This document shows positions 1-9,684 of a DNA stretch of 64,000 nucleotides, piece by piece. The notes below the pieces were generated by a model, which searched no databases, had not been told where the DNA came from, and saw only the letters and a program-made list of their open reading frames with translations. Both the position numbers and the translations under genes were made by a program. This DNA comes from Flavobacterium tiangeerense (GTDB lineage: Bacteria > Bacteroidota > Bacteroidia > Flavobacteriales > Flavobacteriaceae): positions 272,109 to 336,108 of the forward strand of contig NZ_VLKO01000004.1 of assembly GCF_007830355.1 (NCBI RefSeq). The letters run 5' to 3'. Numbering within the stretch: position 1 is the stretch's first letter; each line of letters starts with the position of its first letter.

Positions 1-25
1 CTAAATGCTTTGAATTACTTGCTTT

Positions 26-793
26 TTATTTCCAAAAAACATCGTAAGCAAAGCGTAATAAAGTACCTATCACTACAATCAAAAAGAAGATCCTAATAAA
101 GGAATTCCCCTTGTTTATAGCAACTTTTGCACCAAGCCAGCCTCCTAAAGCATTGCAGGCTGCCATGGGCAAAGCTATAGCCCAAATAATTTTTCCTTTA
201 TAAATAAACAAACATATAGATCCAAAGTTTGTTGCTAAATTGACCATTTTAGCATTGGCGGAAGCATGCAAAAAATCAAAACCCATGATAACAATAAAGG
301 CAACTACCAAAAAACTTCCTGTTCCAGGCCCAATAAAACCATCATACATCCCTATCACAAAACTTATTCCCACAGCATTCGCTATTTGGGTTCTAGTAGA
401 TTGATTTTTTTCTATGTGTTGCCCAAAGTTCTTTTTTGCAAAAGTATACACCACTAACAATGACAAAACAACTAAAAGCACTGGTTTCATAAAATCATTG
501 CTTACATACGTGAGCAAGGTAGACCCTAAAAAAGCCGAGGGAAATGCTAAAAGCATCATTATGGCCAGTAACTTCCAGTTTAAAGTTACTTTTTTTAAAT
601 ATTGATAGGCCGCAAAAGATGTTCCGCTAAAAGCTGGAACTTTTAGGGTACCAATAACCGTTGAAACGGGTAAACTTGGCAATAAAATAAGTCCCATCGG
701 AGTTTGGATAAGGCCACCTCCTCCTACTACTGCGTCAATAAAACCGGCCGCAAATGCTGCTAAACATAATAATGGTAAAACATATGAATCCAT
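26..793 (-). CDS. TSUP family (TauE/SafE-like) membrane permease
   Basis: This 255-residue, very hydrophobic protein belongs to the sulfite exporter TauE/SafE (TSUP, formerly DUF81) family of inner-membrane anion or organosulfur transporters. The two inverted half-repeats each carry the family's glycine-rich loop: GFIDAVVGGGG near residues 17-27, and GMYDGFIGPGTGSF near residues 148-161. Roughly eight membrane segments are visible and the length is normal. The start is ATG. It is transcribed away from the next gene, and no metabolic partner lies next to it inside the window, so the substrate cannot be assigned. The family call is firm and the substrate unknown. Confidence 0.9.
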   Translation of the reverse strand: MDSYVLPLLCLAAFAAGFIDAVVGGGGLIQTPMGLILLPSLPVSTVIGTLKVPAFSGTSFAAYQYLKKVTLNWKLLAIMMLLAFPSAFLGSTLLTYVSNDFMKPVLLVVLSLLVVYTFAKKNFGQHIEKNQSTRTQIANAVGISFVIGMYDGFIGPGTGSFLVVAFIVIMGFDFLHASANAKMVNLATNFGSICLFIYKGKIIWAIALPMAACNALGGWLGAKVAINKGNSFIRIFFLIVVIGTLLRFAYDVFWK

Positions 794-923
794 TGTATAG
801 TCCTATTACTTTCTAAATATTGTATGCAAACATAAGATTCCATTTGCAGTTATTCGTTTAAATAGAAGTTGATTTATTACTAAAAAAGTATATTTTTGTT
901 ACAAAAAATTAGAAAATAGAAAC

Positions 924-1439
924 ATGACAAAGATTCTTGAAATACTGGCTTATACTTTACCCTCATTGATTACAGGCGGAGTTGCTTATTCTATTTTTAT
1001 ATCTTACTTCAAAGATCAACAAAATACCCGAAGATGGTTGATTCAAAAAGAAAATCAAAAACTAGCTTTTCCGCAAAGACTACAAGCATACGAGCGCATG
1101 GTGTTATTCCTGGAGCGTATCAATCCCACTAAAATGTTGTTAAGAGTTGCTCCTATTTCTCAAGAAAAAAGTGATTATGAAAACTTGATTATATCGCAAA
1201 TTGAACAAGAATTTGAACATAATTTAACCCAACAATTGTATTTATCCGATGCTTCTTGGACTATTATTTTGACTGCAAAGAACAGTACGATTCAAATGAT
1301 TCGCAAAGTCAGTAGAACCGAAGATATTGCAAATGCTGACGCAATGCGAGAAAAAATCTTAAATGATTTACTAGACAAACAATCTCCAAGTAACGCTGCG
1401 CTGGCTTACCTAAAAAACGAAGTGAGTGAGTTGTGGTAA
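924..1439 (+). CDS. hypothetical membrane-anchored protein
   Basis: I do not recognise a characterised family. The 171-residue product has one N-terminal membrane segment (about residues 7-29), then a charged helical region that begins with basic residues (NTRRW) and contains many Glu, Gln and Lys. This suggests a single-pass inner-membrane protein with a cytoplasmic helical domain. It has an ATG start. It is divergent from the TSUP permease and converges on the M1 peptidase gene with a 23-base gap, so it is probably transcribed alone. It is likely a real gene because it fills its interval and has good codon use. Confidence 0.75.
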   Translation: MTKILEILAYTLPSLITGGVAYSIFISYFKDQQNTRRWLIQKENQKLAFPQRLQAYERMVLFLERINPTKMLLRVAPISQEKSDYENLIISQIEQEFEHNLTQQLYLSDASWTIILTAKNSTIQMIRKVSRTEDIANADAMREKILNDLLDKQSPSNAALAYLKNEVSELW

Positions 1440-1462
1440 CCAATTAGTTTCAACTTCATAAA

Positions 1463-3529
1463 CTATTCATTTAATAACCGTTGCAATTGTAACCTTTCTT
1501 GTTCCAGCAGCGTAGGTTGCAAGGTTTGATAAACAGTTCTTATTTCTGAATTTTTTATCAATTTTCGAATTGTATCTCGACCAAATTTAGAAAACTGCCA
1601 AGCATGATGAGTAGTTGCATTTACTAGACTTCGTAACACTTCATCACTCAAAATTTGATTCAGTAAAAGCTGCTCTAATGCATTTTGCCTAACGCTTGCT
1701 TCGTAAATTGGAGATGTGTATGATATCAGTTCCTTTTGCAAAATATCTTGATCCAAAGCATAGTTTGGTGTTGCCAGCGCCAGTGAAAGCCATACAATTC
1801 GAAGGTTTAAATCTTTAAAACCAATCCAGTTTTTGGATACATCAAGGTAACGTGATCGATGATTTGGGAAATTATTCCACAAAGTGGTCAATGCAATTTC
1901 TTGCGTTTCATAAGATGCATCTAAAAGCAAGGTTTCATATTGCGATCTAAAATTTTCTGGAATAGTAGAGACCGTAACGGCCAGCAATTGGCGTACAGAT
2001 GTATTATTAGAGTTTAAAGCCATTTCATAGAGTTTAATTTTATCGCTCCAACTTTCATTTTGAATTTGACTTAAAACTGCTTCCTTAACTTTAAAATAAA
2101 CATCCGATTGCATTACTTTTTCTAAGTACTGTCTCTTTTCTTGAAATGGTGTATTCTTTAGTTTGTTCACTTCAAAAAGCTGTTGAATAAATTTATTTTT
2201 CAGCAGTAATTCGTTCGCCTCTAATGTATTAAATGCTGTGGTTTCTAGCCATACTTTACTAAAATTTTCAGTATCAAATTTTGAAACCTTTGTAACCTCA
2301 TCAAAAAAATCTTGTGTATTTACGTTTTGAAATGCGTTCTTTTGGAGATAGTTTTTAATCACTTTCTTGAAATCTTTATCTCCTAAAGTTTCATGCATTA
2401 CAAAGAGCGCCCAAGCTCCTTTTTGATAAAAAGTGAGAGAACTTGCCTTTGGATTTAAAACCGGAATCGTATCAGTTCTGGATGCAAATTTTAATTGCTG
2501 CGCTGTTTCATACAAGGCATGATAAAAATGATCTTCCCCATAAATGTTACGTTCCGCTAATAATGCGAAATAGGTTGCAAATCCCTCTTGCAACCAATGA
2601 TGGGTACCTGTTTCTGCTGTAATCAAGTTTCCAAACCATTGGTGCGCTAATTCATGTGCATTTACATTCAGGTAACTGCGGTCTTTAAACCCTATAGCAT
2701 CCACAACATAGCGCGTATTAAAAAGAGTTGCACTCGTATTCTCCATTCCAGCATAAAGAAAATCTTTAACCGGCGCTTGTCTATAAACATGCCAAGGATA
2801 ATTAAAACCTATTTCTTTTTCTAAAAAATTAAATATTTTTTGGGTATGCATGTAGGTTGTTTCATAAAGGAGGCTGTCTTTTTCATCTAGATATAGTTCT
2901 AGAGGAACACCTGACTTTGAACGCTGCGTTTGTTTTCTAAATTTACCAATGGCTAACATCAACAAATACGAACTCATGGGTTTTTCCATCCGATATTCCC
3001 ATTTTTTTGTTTCACCTTGATTGGATTGTTTTGTTAAGACCCCATTCGACAAAACTTCATACTTTTTATCAAAAATAATATCCAAATTGAACACCACTTT
3101 TTCATTTACATCATCAAAACTTGGAAACCAATTACTTGTATACTTTCCTTGCCCTTGAGTCCATATCTGTAAATCATCTGTAACTTGTGAACCTATGAAA
3201 TACATGGCTTGTATGGGTTTTGCCTGATAATCAAAAGTCAAGTTGTTATTTCCTTTAACAAACGGAAAAACAATTTGCATTTCTTTACGAGTATTTATAA
3301 ATGGAACCGGTTTATCATTTAGTTTCACATTAGAAAACTCCATATTTTGAGCGTCAATTTTTATGGTATCGATTGCATTTAACACCTTAAATTCAAATTC
3401 AACCGTACCTTTTACAATTTTGGAAGTATCATTTATTGTAACTTTGCCCAAAGCAGTTATAAAATCAACGTGATTTGATTGCTGTGCCATAGCAACTGTT
3501 GAAAATAATAAAAATAGAACTTTTTTCAT
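1463..3529 (-). CDS. M1 family zinc aminopeptidase, exported
   Basis: This is a 688-residue metallopeptidase of the M1 (gluzincin, aminopeptidase N-like) family, which removes N-terminal residues from peptides. An N-terminal signal peptide ends near Ala15-Gln, so it probably acts in the periplasm. The GMEN substrate-binding motif lies near residue 262. The zinc site is HELAH near residue 290, with the downstream glutamate in the LQEGFATYF segment about 19 residues later. The C-terminal third is helical and repeat-like, as in other M1 enzymes. The start is ATG, directly before a Lys-Lys signal peptide. It stands alone and converges on the preceding hypothetical gene. Confidence 0.93.
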   Translation of the reverse strand: MKKVLFLLFSTVAMAQQSNHVDFITALGKVTINDTSKIVKGTVEFEFKVLNAIDTIKIDAQNMEFSNVKLNDKPVPFINTRKEMQIVFPFVKGNNNLTFDYQAKPIQAMYFIGSQVTDDLQIWTQGQGKYTSNWFPSFDDVNEKVVFNLDIIFDKKYEVLSNGVLTKQSNQGETKKWEYRMEKPMSSYLLMLAIGKFRKQTQRSKSGVPLELYLDEKDSLLYETTYMHTQKIFNFLEKEIGFNYPWHVYRQAPVKDFLYAGMENTSATLFNTRYVVDAIGFKDRSYLNVNAHELAHQWFGNLITAETGTHHWLQEGFATYFALLAERNIYGEDHFYHALYETAQQLKFASRTDTIPVLNPKASSLTFYQKGAWALFVMHETLGDKDFKKVIKNYLQKNAFQNVNTQDFFDEVTKVSKFDTENFSKVWLETTAFNTLEANELLLKNKFIQQLFEVNKLKNTPFQEKRQYLEKVMQSDVYFKVKEAVLSQIQNESWSDKIKLYEMALNSNNTSVRQLLAVTVSTIPENFRSQYETLLLDASYETQEIALTTLWNNFPNHRSRYLDVSKNWIGFKDLNLRIVWLSLALATPNYALDQDILQKELISYTSPIYEASVRQNALEQLLLNQILSDEVLRSLVNATTHHAWQFSKFGRDTIRKLIKNSEIRTVYQTLQPTLLEQERLQLQRLLNE

Positions 3530-3620
3530 TGCTTAATAATCCTTAAAAATTCAAAGTTACAAAGGTTTTCTATATGAAATTCGTTTATATTTCGTCAAAA
3601 CTTTTGTGTTACTAAATCGT

Positions 3621-4364
3621 ATGAAAAACAAAGCCCTTTTTAATTGGAGCAGTGGCAAAGACTCTGCACTAGCCTTATACAAGACCCTTCAAGACCCTAC
3701 TCTTGAAATCATAACCCTACTTACAAGTGTAAACCAGTTATACCAGCGCGTATCTATGCATGGAGTGCGTGTTGATTTACTAGAACTTCAAGCTAAAAGC
3801 ATTGGGTTACCGCTTGAAATCATGCAAATTCCAGAAATGCCTACTATGGAAATTTATGATAACATCATGAAAGAAACCTTAAAAAACTGCAAAGTACAAG
3901 GCATTACACATTCTATTTTTGGGGATATATTTTTAGAAGATTTACGTAAATACCGCGAAGATAAACTAGCCGAAGTTCAAATAAAAGGTTTGTTTCCGCT
4001 CTGGAAAACGCCTACTCCAGATTTAATTCAGGAGTTCATTTCATTGGGATTTAAAACCATTGTTGTTTGTGTAAACGAACGGTTTTTAGACAAAAGTTTT
4101 GTAGGTAGAACTATAGATCAAGATTTTTTGAATGATTTGCCAGCCGATGTTGATGTATGTGGAGAAAACGGAGAGTTTCATACTTTTACCTATGATGGAC
4201 CAATATTCTCTACACCTATACTATACGAAAAAGGAGAAATTGTCTATAGAAAATATGAAAAACCAGCAACAAACGAGTCCTCTAATACAGCTTGTGATAC
4301 TAGTGATGAGAGTGTATATGACTTTGGGTTTTGGTATTGCGATTTAATTCCGGTAAGCCTTTAA
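3621..4364 (+). CDS. Dph6-related ATP pyrophosphatase (diphthine-ammonia ligase family)
   Basis: This 247-residue protein belongs to the adenine-nucleotide alpha-hydrolase superfamily, the Dph6/DUF71 group. The N-terminal PP-loop reads SSGKDSALALY at about residues 9-19, and the C-terminal part has the family's VCGENGEFHTF segment. The reading frame also opens at a GTG five codons upstream (position 3606), but ATG 3621 places the PP-loop at the usual distance and is preferred. In eukaryotes the family amidates diphthine on EF2. Bacteria lack diphthamide, so the bacterial substrate is unknown and the enzyme name should be read as family membership only. It converges on the histidine kinase gene with an 18-base gap. 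Confidence 0.85.
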   Translation: MKNKALFNWSSGKDSALALYKTLQDPTLEIITLLTSVNQLYQRVSMHGVRVDLLELQAKSIGLPLEIMQIPEMPTMEIYDNIMKETLKNCKVQGITHSIFGDIFLEDLRKYREDKLAEVQIKGLFPLWKTPTPDLIQEFISLGFKTIVVCVNERFLDKSFVGRTIDQDFLNDLPADVDVCGENGEFHTFTYDGPIFSTPILYEKGEIVYRKYEKPATNESSNTACDTSDESVYDFGFWYCDLIPVSL

Positions 4365-4382
4365 AAATGTAACCATAAAATA

Positions 4383-5600
4383 TTACTTTTTTTTGGCTTT
4401 CGCCAAAGTAAAATCAAACGTAGCACCAAGTCCTATTTCCGAATTTACTGTAATATCTCCTCCCATATTTTCGATTATTTTTTTAACAGTAGCCAATCCT
4501 ATCCCGTGACCTTTTTCTCCAAAACGATCTTTATCTATAGCGACTTCAAAGATTTCGAAAATTACTTCTTGATGTTCCTTTTCAATACCAGCACCATTAT
4601 CTGATACGGTAATTTTGTAATAATCAACCTCTTCAGAAATGAAGATATCTATATTTGTTTGTTCTTTATCACTGTATTTTATAGCATTTGAAACCAAATT
4701 GATTAAAATTTGCTCAAATGCTGTTTTATTAGTTTCTACAAATTGCAACTCAGATTGTATTGCAATACTACAATTATAATTAAAAGAAAAGAGATCAACA
4801 AGTTCATTTTCAAGTTTAGAAATGGATACTTTGGTGTAGTTTTCATGGGACAATTTGTTTGATTTACTGTACAGCAACAAACTCTCTATCATTTCTCTTA
4901 ATTTTAAAGAGGAACTCTTAATCAATTGAATAATTTCGATGCCTTCTTCATCAATATTGTCATTGTAATTTTCGATTAAAAAATCTGTAAGACCCGATAT
5001 ATTAGCCAATGGAGATTTTAAATCATGGGCTGCCGTATATGCAAATTGTTCTAACTCAATATTCTTATTTTCTAGTGAATGAAGCGCTCCTTCTAATTTA
5101 ATTTTATTAACTCTTAATTCTAGTAGTTTCATTGTCTGTTGAGACAAGGCTTCTAACGATTTAATTTGTGCTGGCGACAAAGAATTAGGTTTATGATCAA
5201 TTACACAAATAGTCCCTAATGGAAAACCTTCATCATTTACCAGAGAAACGCCTGCATAAAAAACAACTTTCATATCACCCGTAACCAAGGGATTATTAAG
5301 AAAGCGGTTGTCCAAGCGAGCATCTGGAATAATGAAAACAGTATTAGGCTCTTGAATTGCATGCGTGCAAAAAGAATATTCTCTAGGATTTTGAGTTAGA
5401 TTATTAATTCCTACAGCTGATTTGAACCAATGTCTTGTTTCATCAACAAAACCAAGTAAAGCTACAGGTGTACCACAAATTTGCGAAGCCAAAAACGTTA
5501 AATTATCATATTCCTCTTCCTGCAAAGTATCTAAAATCGAATACGATTCAAGTGCTTGTAAACGCTCGTATTCATGTTTGTATGCATCTGTCTTTATCAT
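4383..5600 (-). CDS. GAF-domain sensor histidine kinase
   Basis: This 405-residue cytoplasmic histidine kinase has no membrane segment. An N-terminal GAF domain (about residues 15-160) contains the FCTHAIQ and GDMKVVFYAGVSL segments typical of flavobacterial GAF kinases. A HisKA domain follows, with the phospho-acceptor in the AAHDLKSPL H-box near residue 192. The HATPase_c domain has its N-box in LINLVSNAIKYS, G1 in DNGAGI and G2 in GHGIGLATV. No response regulator is adjacent, so it is an orphan kinase here. The signal is unknown; GAF suggests a small molecule or light-linked input. Confidence 0.92.
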   Translation of the reverse strand: MIKTDAYKHEYERLQALESYSILDTLQEEEYDNLTFLASQICGTPVALLGFVDETRHWFKSAVGINNLTQNPREYSFCTHAIQEPNTVFIIPDARLDNRFLNNPLVTGDMKVVFYAGVSLVNDEGFPLGTICVIDHKPNSLSPAQIKSLEALSQQTMKLLELRVNKIKLEGALHSLENKNIELEQFAYTAAHDLKSPLANISGLTDFLIENYNDNIDEEGIEIIQLIKSSSLKLREMIESLLLYSKSNKLSHENYTKVSISKLENELVDLFSFNYNCSIAIQSELQFVETNKTAFEQILINLVSNAIKYSDKEQTNIDIFISEEVDYYKITVSDNGAGIEKEHQEVIFEIFEVAIDKDRFGEKGHGIGLATVKKIIENMGGDITVNSEIGLGATFDFTLAKAKKK

Positions 5601-5809
5601 GGTTCGTTTTTGAGGTTAAACCAAAACATTTAAGTATTCTAAGTAAATAGTAAGTAAATTATTTCAAAGAATATTTACCTGTTTTAGCATACTTCAAAGG
5701 TAAACTATTCCATTTTTAAAGGATTTACAATGGAAAAAAATTATAAAAAATTTAGTAGTTTAGAAACTCCATTGAACACTTAAAACACAAAAAATAACAT
5801 TTAGTAAAA

Positions 5810-6235
5810 TTACTTCTTGTATTCTAAACCAGGTCCATCACAGTTTTTCCAAGTACTTGAAAGGGTATTTTTATCTGAAAAATAGAAAATCTCTTGCAAA
5901 TTTCCCATGCAACTGCCTATGAGTTCCGTTTTCTTTGTATGAGTAAGAATTAAGTATTCACCATCAGTTTCTTTTTTAAAAGAAAATGTACCTGATACTG
6001 TTGTGCTTTTTGCGTTTTCAACCCGAGTTTTAGTAAAAGTACTGTCCTTGTCAAACGTATACGATTCTTGCCAAGACATTGCTTCACCAGTTGCAACAGA
6101 ATTCGGTCTTGATCCAGACATGGAAACCAAGTTCCATTTCCCATAAATATCTTTTTTAGAACCATTGCCTTCTTGCTCTTTAATACAAGAGTGAAATGAA
6201 ATACTGAGAATTACTAATGCTATTAATTTTTTCAT
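5810..6235 (-). CDS. lipocalin-like lipoprotein
   Basis: This is a 141-residue exported lipoprotein. The signal peptide ends in a lipobox-like ISFHSC, so the mature protein would be lipid-anchored at that cysteine. The mature part opens with YGKWNLVSM and ends with a short beta-rich domain, the pattern of small Bacteroidetes lipocalin-like (DUF4488/lipocalin_4-type) lipoproteins. The frame also opens at a TTG three codons upstream, but the ATG at 6235 followed by Lys-Lys is the sensible start. There is no operon partner and the ligand is unknown. Confidence 0.75.
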   Translation of the reverse strand: MKKLIALVILSISFHSCIKEQEGNGSKKDIYGKWNLVSMSGSRPNSVATGEAMSWQESYTFDKDSTFTKTRVENAKSTTVSGTFSFKKETDGEYLILTHTKKTELIGSCMGNLQEIFYFSDKNTLSSTWKNCDGPGLEYKK

Positions 6236-6344
6236 GAATTTCAATTTAAAGTTGTTTAAAGATACAAAATTCGCAATTAGATTGCTTCTTTTTTAGGTAC
6301 TTAAAAAATAGAATTTGATGAACTACAAAATGATAATTTTTAAC

Positions 6345-6908
6345 TTATAGCAAGTCATTTCCCATGCGCTCCTTATAAATTTGCAGCAAATTAGTAACGG
6401 TGTTCCAGTTTCGAATTGTTGCAATAACATTTAATTTTTTTTCAATATATTTTTGATCTAACCTCGTTTTACCAGCTCCAACAGCATATTTTATAAATAT
6501 TTTATTGCCATCAATACTGGCTTCATCTGGCTTAAACTGACTAATTTTAAGATCATTCATACTATTTCCCTGCAAAGTTGTGGACAAAAATGCAACGTAT
6601 AACTTTTTATTATCAATTTCTTTCTCTTTTAAATAGGGATTTTCCTGAAAACATCTTTCTAAATCTCCTTGTGTAACAACTACAACAGGAACTTCATGCC
6701 CAAAAACTTTAAAAATTTCTTGTTTTATTTTGAATCCTACGGCGGCGCCACTTTGCTCATCCGTATCCACAAAAACATTTCCAGATTGAATGTATGTTTG
6801 TACATTATGGAAACCTATGGCTTCTAAAGCTGATTTTAGCGCTTCCATTTTGATCATACTGTGACCAGATACGTTGATGCCACGAAGCAATGCGAGATGA
6901 GTTGTCAT
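6345..6908 (-). CDS. DUF1697 family protein
   Basis: This 187-residue protein belongs to the DUF1697 family, a small cytoplasmic protein group widespread in bacteria with no established function that I know of. The hallmark N-terminus ALLRGINVSGH and the segment QTYIQSGNVF (about residues 35-45) are present, as is the C-terminal RNWNTVTNLLQI stretch. The frame can be extended to a TTG at 6926, but ATG 6908 sits directly before the conserved N-terminus and is preferred. It lies alone, upstream of the lipoprotein gene with a gap of about 110 bases. Confidence 0.88.
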   Translation of the reverse strand: MTTHLALLRGINVSGHSMIKMEALKSALEAIGFHNVQTYIQSGNVFVDTDEQSGAAVGFKIKQEIFKVFGHEVPVVVVTQGDLERCFQENPYLKEKEIDNKKLYVAFLSTTLQGNSMNDLKISQFKPDEASIDGNKIFIKYAVGAGKTRLDQKYIEKKLNVIATIRNWNTVTNLLQIYKERMGNDLL

Positions 6909-7156
6909 GTTTAAAGTGCTTTTCAAGAGTTTTTAGTAATTATATTTAGATCATCCACTTTAAGAAAATCATTAAAAAACAAAACTCTTTAATTTTAGAA
7001 CCAAATATATATGATTGCTACTCCATTTCCAAAAGAACTCATTTCCAAATTTCCATTCAATAAACTATCTTCGCATTTTACAAATTATCAAAACAGAATT
7101 TTTTTTTACATTTCGTATAATTGTCCACTAAAATAGATTCATTTAATAACGTTTCA

Positions 7157-9304
7157 ATGTCAAACAACCTCTTACTTACCCCTATTGAATTTTTGAAAGG
7201 CGTTGGTCCGAACAGGGCTGAACTACTTCGAAAAGAATTAGGAATCTATAAGTATCAGGATTTAATCAATTTTTTTCCAAACCGTTATATTGACCGGACA
7301 CGGTATTATAAAATTAATGAACTCCATTCTAGAAGTGCTGGTTCTGTTGCTGAAATCCAAATTATTGGTAAAATTGTAAACATCAAAACGGTTGAATTTG
7401 GCAAGAATCAAAAAAGATTAGTAGCTACTTTTGTTGATGATACAGGCCAAATGGAACTTGTGTGGTTTCAGGGTCACAAGTGGATTAGGGAAAGCCTAAA
7501 GATTAATGAAATGTGTGTTATTTTTGGAAAATGTACTGCTTTTGGTAGTAACTTCAATATGGCCCATCCAGAAATTGAATTGTTGAGCGAGCATGAAAAA
7601 AGCTTAAGATCAGCCATGCAACCCGTATATCCATCAACTGAAACCTTGACAAACAGAGGTATTACAAACAGAGTGATTAACAAACTCATGCAGCAATTGT
7701 TTCATGAAACGCACACTTTGTTTACTGAAACTTTGCCCGCAAAAATCATTGATGAATTAAAATTAATTCCAAAAAATGCTGCTTTATTCAATATTCACTT
7801 CCCAAAAAATACGGAGGTATTGGCTAAAGCCAAATTCAGGCTTATTTTTGAAGAGTTATTTTTCATTCAGTTGCAATTGATAACTAAAAACTTAGTTCGA
7901 AAGCACAAAATAAAAGGTCATCCGTTTACTACTGTTGGCCACTATTTTAATGATTTCTACCAAAATCATTTGCCTTTTCAATTGACCAATGCTCAAAAAA
8001 GGGTAGTCAAAGAAATCCGATCGGACATGGGAAGTAATGCCCAAATGAATCGTTTGTTACAAGGTGATGTAGGTTCTGGCAAAACAATTGTAGCTTTTAT
8101 GAGCATGCTTTTAGCACTTGATAATGGCTACCAGGCTTGCTTGATGGCTCCTACCGAAATTCTAGCCAACCAACATTTTATAGGATTATCAGAACTAGCG
8201 CAATCATTAAACATCAATATAAAATTACTAACAGGATCTACAAAAATAGCTCAACGCCGCATTATTCATGAAGAATTAGAAAATGGATCTTTGCACCTAC
8301 TTATTGGTACACATGCCTTACTAGAGGATAAAGTAAAATTTAAAAATCTTGGTCTTGCAGTTATTGATGAACAACACCGTTTCGGTGTAGAACAACGCTC
8401 TAAATTGTGGAAAAAATCAAATCCTGATCCAATAAAAGGTGGCGAAATTGTTCCTCCACACGTTCTAGTAATGACTGCAACTCCCATACCTAGAACACTG
8501 GCCATGAGCCTTTATGGCGATCTTGACATTTCGGTTATTGATGAACTTCCCCCGGGACGTAAACCCATACAAACGGTTCATAGATACGATAGTAACCGAT
8601 TGAAAGTCTGGAAATTTATTCGGGATGAGATTGCCTTGGGGCGCCAAATTTATATTGTGTACCCATTAATTCAAGAATCGGAAAAAATGGATTTTAAAGA
8701 TTTAATGGACGGTTACGAGAGTATTTCAAGAGATTTTCCTTTACCGCAATATGCCATTTCTATTCTTCACGGAAAAATGAAACCCGCAGATAAAGATGCC
8801 GAAATGAAGCGTTTTGCTGAGGGTAAAACCAATATAATGGTAGCAACCACCGTAATTGAAGTGGGTGTAAATGTACCCAATGCTAGTGTTATGATTATTG
8901 AAAGTGCAGAACGTTTTGGGTTATCACAGCTACACCAATTACGCGGACGTGTAGGTCGAGGAGCTGAACAAAGTTATTGCATATTGATGACAAGCCATAA
9001 ATTAAGCAACGATAGTAAAACCAGAATGGAAACCATGGTACAAACTAACGATGGTTTTGAAATTGCAGAAGTAGACCTTAAACTTCGCGGACCTGGTGAC
9101 ATCATGGGAACACAACAAAGTGGCGTTTTAAATCTTCAAATAGCTGATTTAGTTCGAGACAGAGATACCTTGGCTCTCGCTCGTAGTTATGCTGTCAAAT
9201 TATTAAAGGATGATGCTCCCATGCAAAAACCAGAACATGCAGCACTACGCGCGGTTTTTATAGAAATGACAAAAAAGAAAAATATCTGGAACTATATCAG
9301 TTAA
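7157..9304 (+). CDS. recG: ATP-dependent DNA helicase RecG
   Basis: RecG remodels stalled replication forks and branch-migrates Holliday junctions. The 715-residue product has the N-terminal wedge/OB region (opening LKGVGPNRAELLRKELG), Walker A GDVGSGKT near residue 302, the DEQH-type Walker B box (VIDEQHRFGVEQR) near residue 404, motif III (VMTATPIPRTLAM), and the C-terminal helicase half with VATTVIEVGVNVPNA and QLRGRVGRG. The frame opens at a TTG at 7121, but ATG 7157 gives the conserved N-terminus. It is a single gene, with a probable hairpin terminator at 9336-9366. Confidence 0.97.
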   Translation: MSNNLLLTPIEFLKGVGPNRAELLRKELGIYKYQDLINFFPNRYIDRTRYYKINELHSRSAGSVAEIQIIGKIVNIKTVEFGKNQKRLVATFVDDTGQMELVWFQGHKWIRESLKINEMCVIFGKCTAFGSNFNMAHPEIELLSEHEKSLRSAMQPVYPSTETLTNRGITNRVINKLMQQLFHETHTLFTETLPAKIIDELKLIPKNAALFNIHFPKNTEVLAKAKFRLIFEELFFIQLQLITKNLVRKHKIKGHPFTTVGHYFNDFYQNHLPFQLTNAQKRVVKEIRSDMGSNAQMNRLLQGDVGSGKTIVAFMSMLLALDNGYQACLMAPTEILANQHFIGLSELAQSLNINIKLLTGSTKIAQRRIIHEELENGSLHLLIGTHALLEDKVKFKNLGLAVIDEQHRFGVEQRSKLWKKSNPDPIKGGEIVPPHVLVMTATPIPRTLAMSLYGDLDISVIDELPPGRKPIQTVHRYDSNRLKVWKFIRDEIALGRQIYIVYPLIQESEKMDFKDLMDGYESISRDFPLPQYAISILHGKMKPADKDAEMKRFAEGKTNIMVATTVIEVGVNVPNASVMIIESAERFGLSQLHQLRGRVGRGAEQSYCILMTSHKLSNDSKTRMETMVQTNDGFEIAEVDLKLRGPGDIMGTQQSGVLNLQIADLVRDRDTLALARSYAVKLLKDDAPMQKPEHAALRAVFIEMTKKKNIWNYIS

Positions 9305-9684
9305 ATTATACTCGGTTTTAATATACGTATGTTTCGAAATAGTCTAAAATGAACTATTTCCTTTTTGATCTATTTTACACAATGCATAATTACAATCTTC
9401 TTTTAAAGATTCTTTTTAAGAATAATCGTCATTTTCTAAACCCTTTATTATAATTTATCAAAAAATAATATTTTTTTACAAACAGAGATTAAACCTTTAG
9501 GCTTTTCTAATGTCAAAGTTTTTTTAGCATTTTTATTGTGAAGTGGCATTTTTGTTTTTATTGTTAATACTTGTAGGTACAAACGTTAAATAATAATTAA
9601 CATGAAGTCAATATTCAATCATAAAGGCTAATTTTGAATTTAACTTATTTTATTGCAACTAAATCTTACTTTACAACTCAAATT
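9305..9684. other. intergenic region upstream of the efflux operon
   Basis: This is 380 bases without a convincing gene. It holds the recG terminator hairpin (9336-9366) and, further on, an AT-rich stretch. A short inverted repeat TTGTA-GG-TACAA lies at 9571-9582, and a TAATTTTG box resembling the Bacteroidetes -7 element lies at 9629-9636, without a matching -33 box. No regulator gene of the TetR or MarR type lies next to the efflux operon, so control would have to come from elsewhere. Confidence 0.5.
9336..9366 (+). terminator. recG terminator hairpin
   Basis: GAAATAGT (9336-9343) pairs with ACTATTTC (9353-9360) across a nine-base loop and is followed by CTTTTT. The position just after recG fits an intrinsic terminator, but the stem is short and AT-rich. 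Confidence 0.5.

Noticed and set aside
9571..9582. TTGTA-GG-TACAA operator for the efflux operon
   Set aside because: The half-sites are only five bases and no TetR-type regulator is adjacent, so it is too weak to call.
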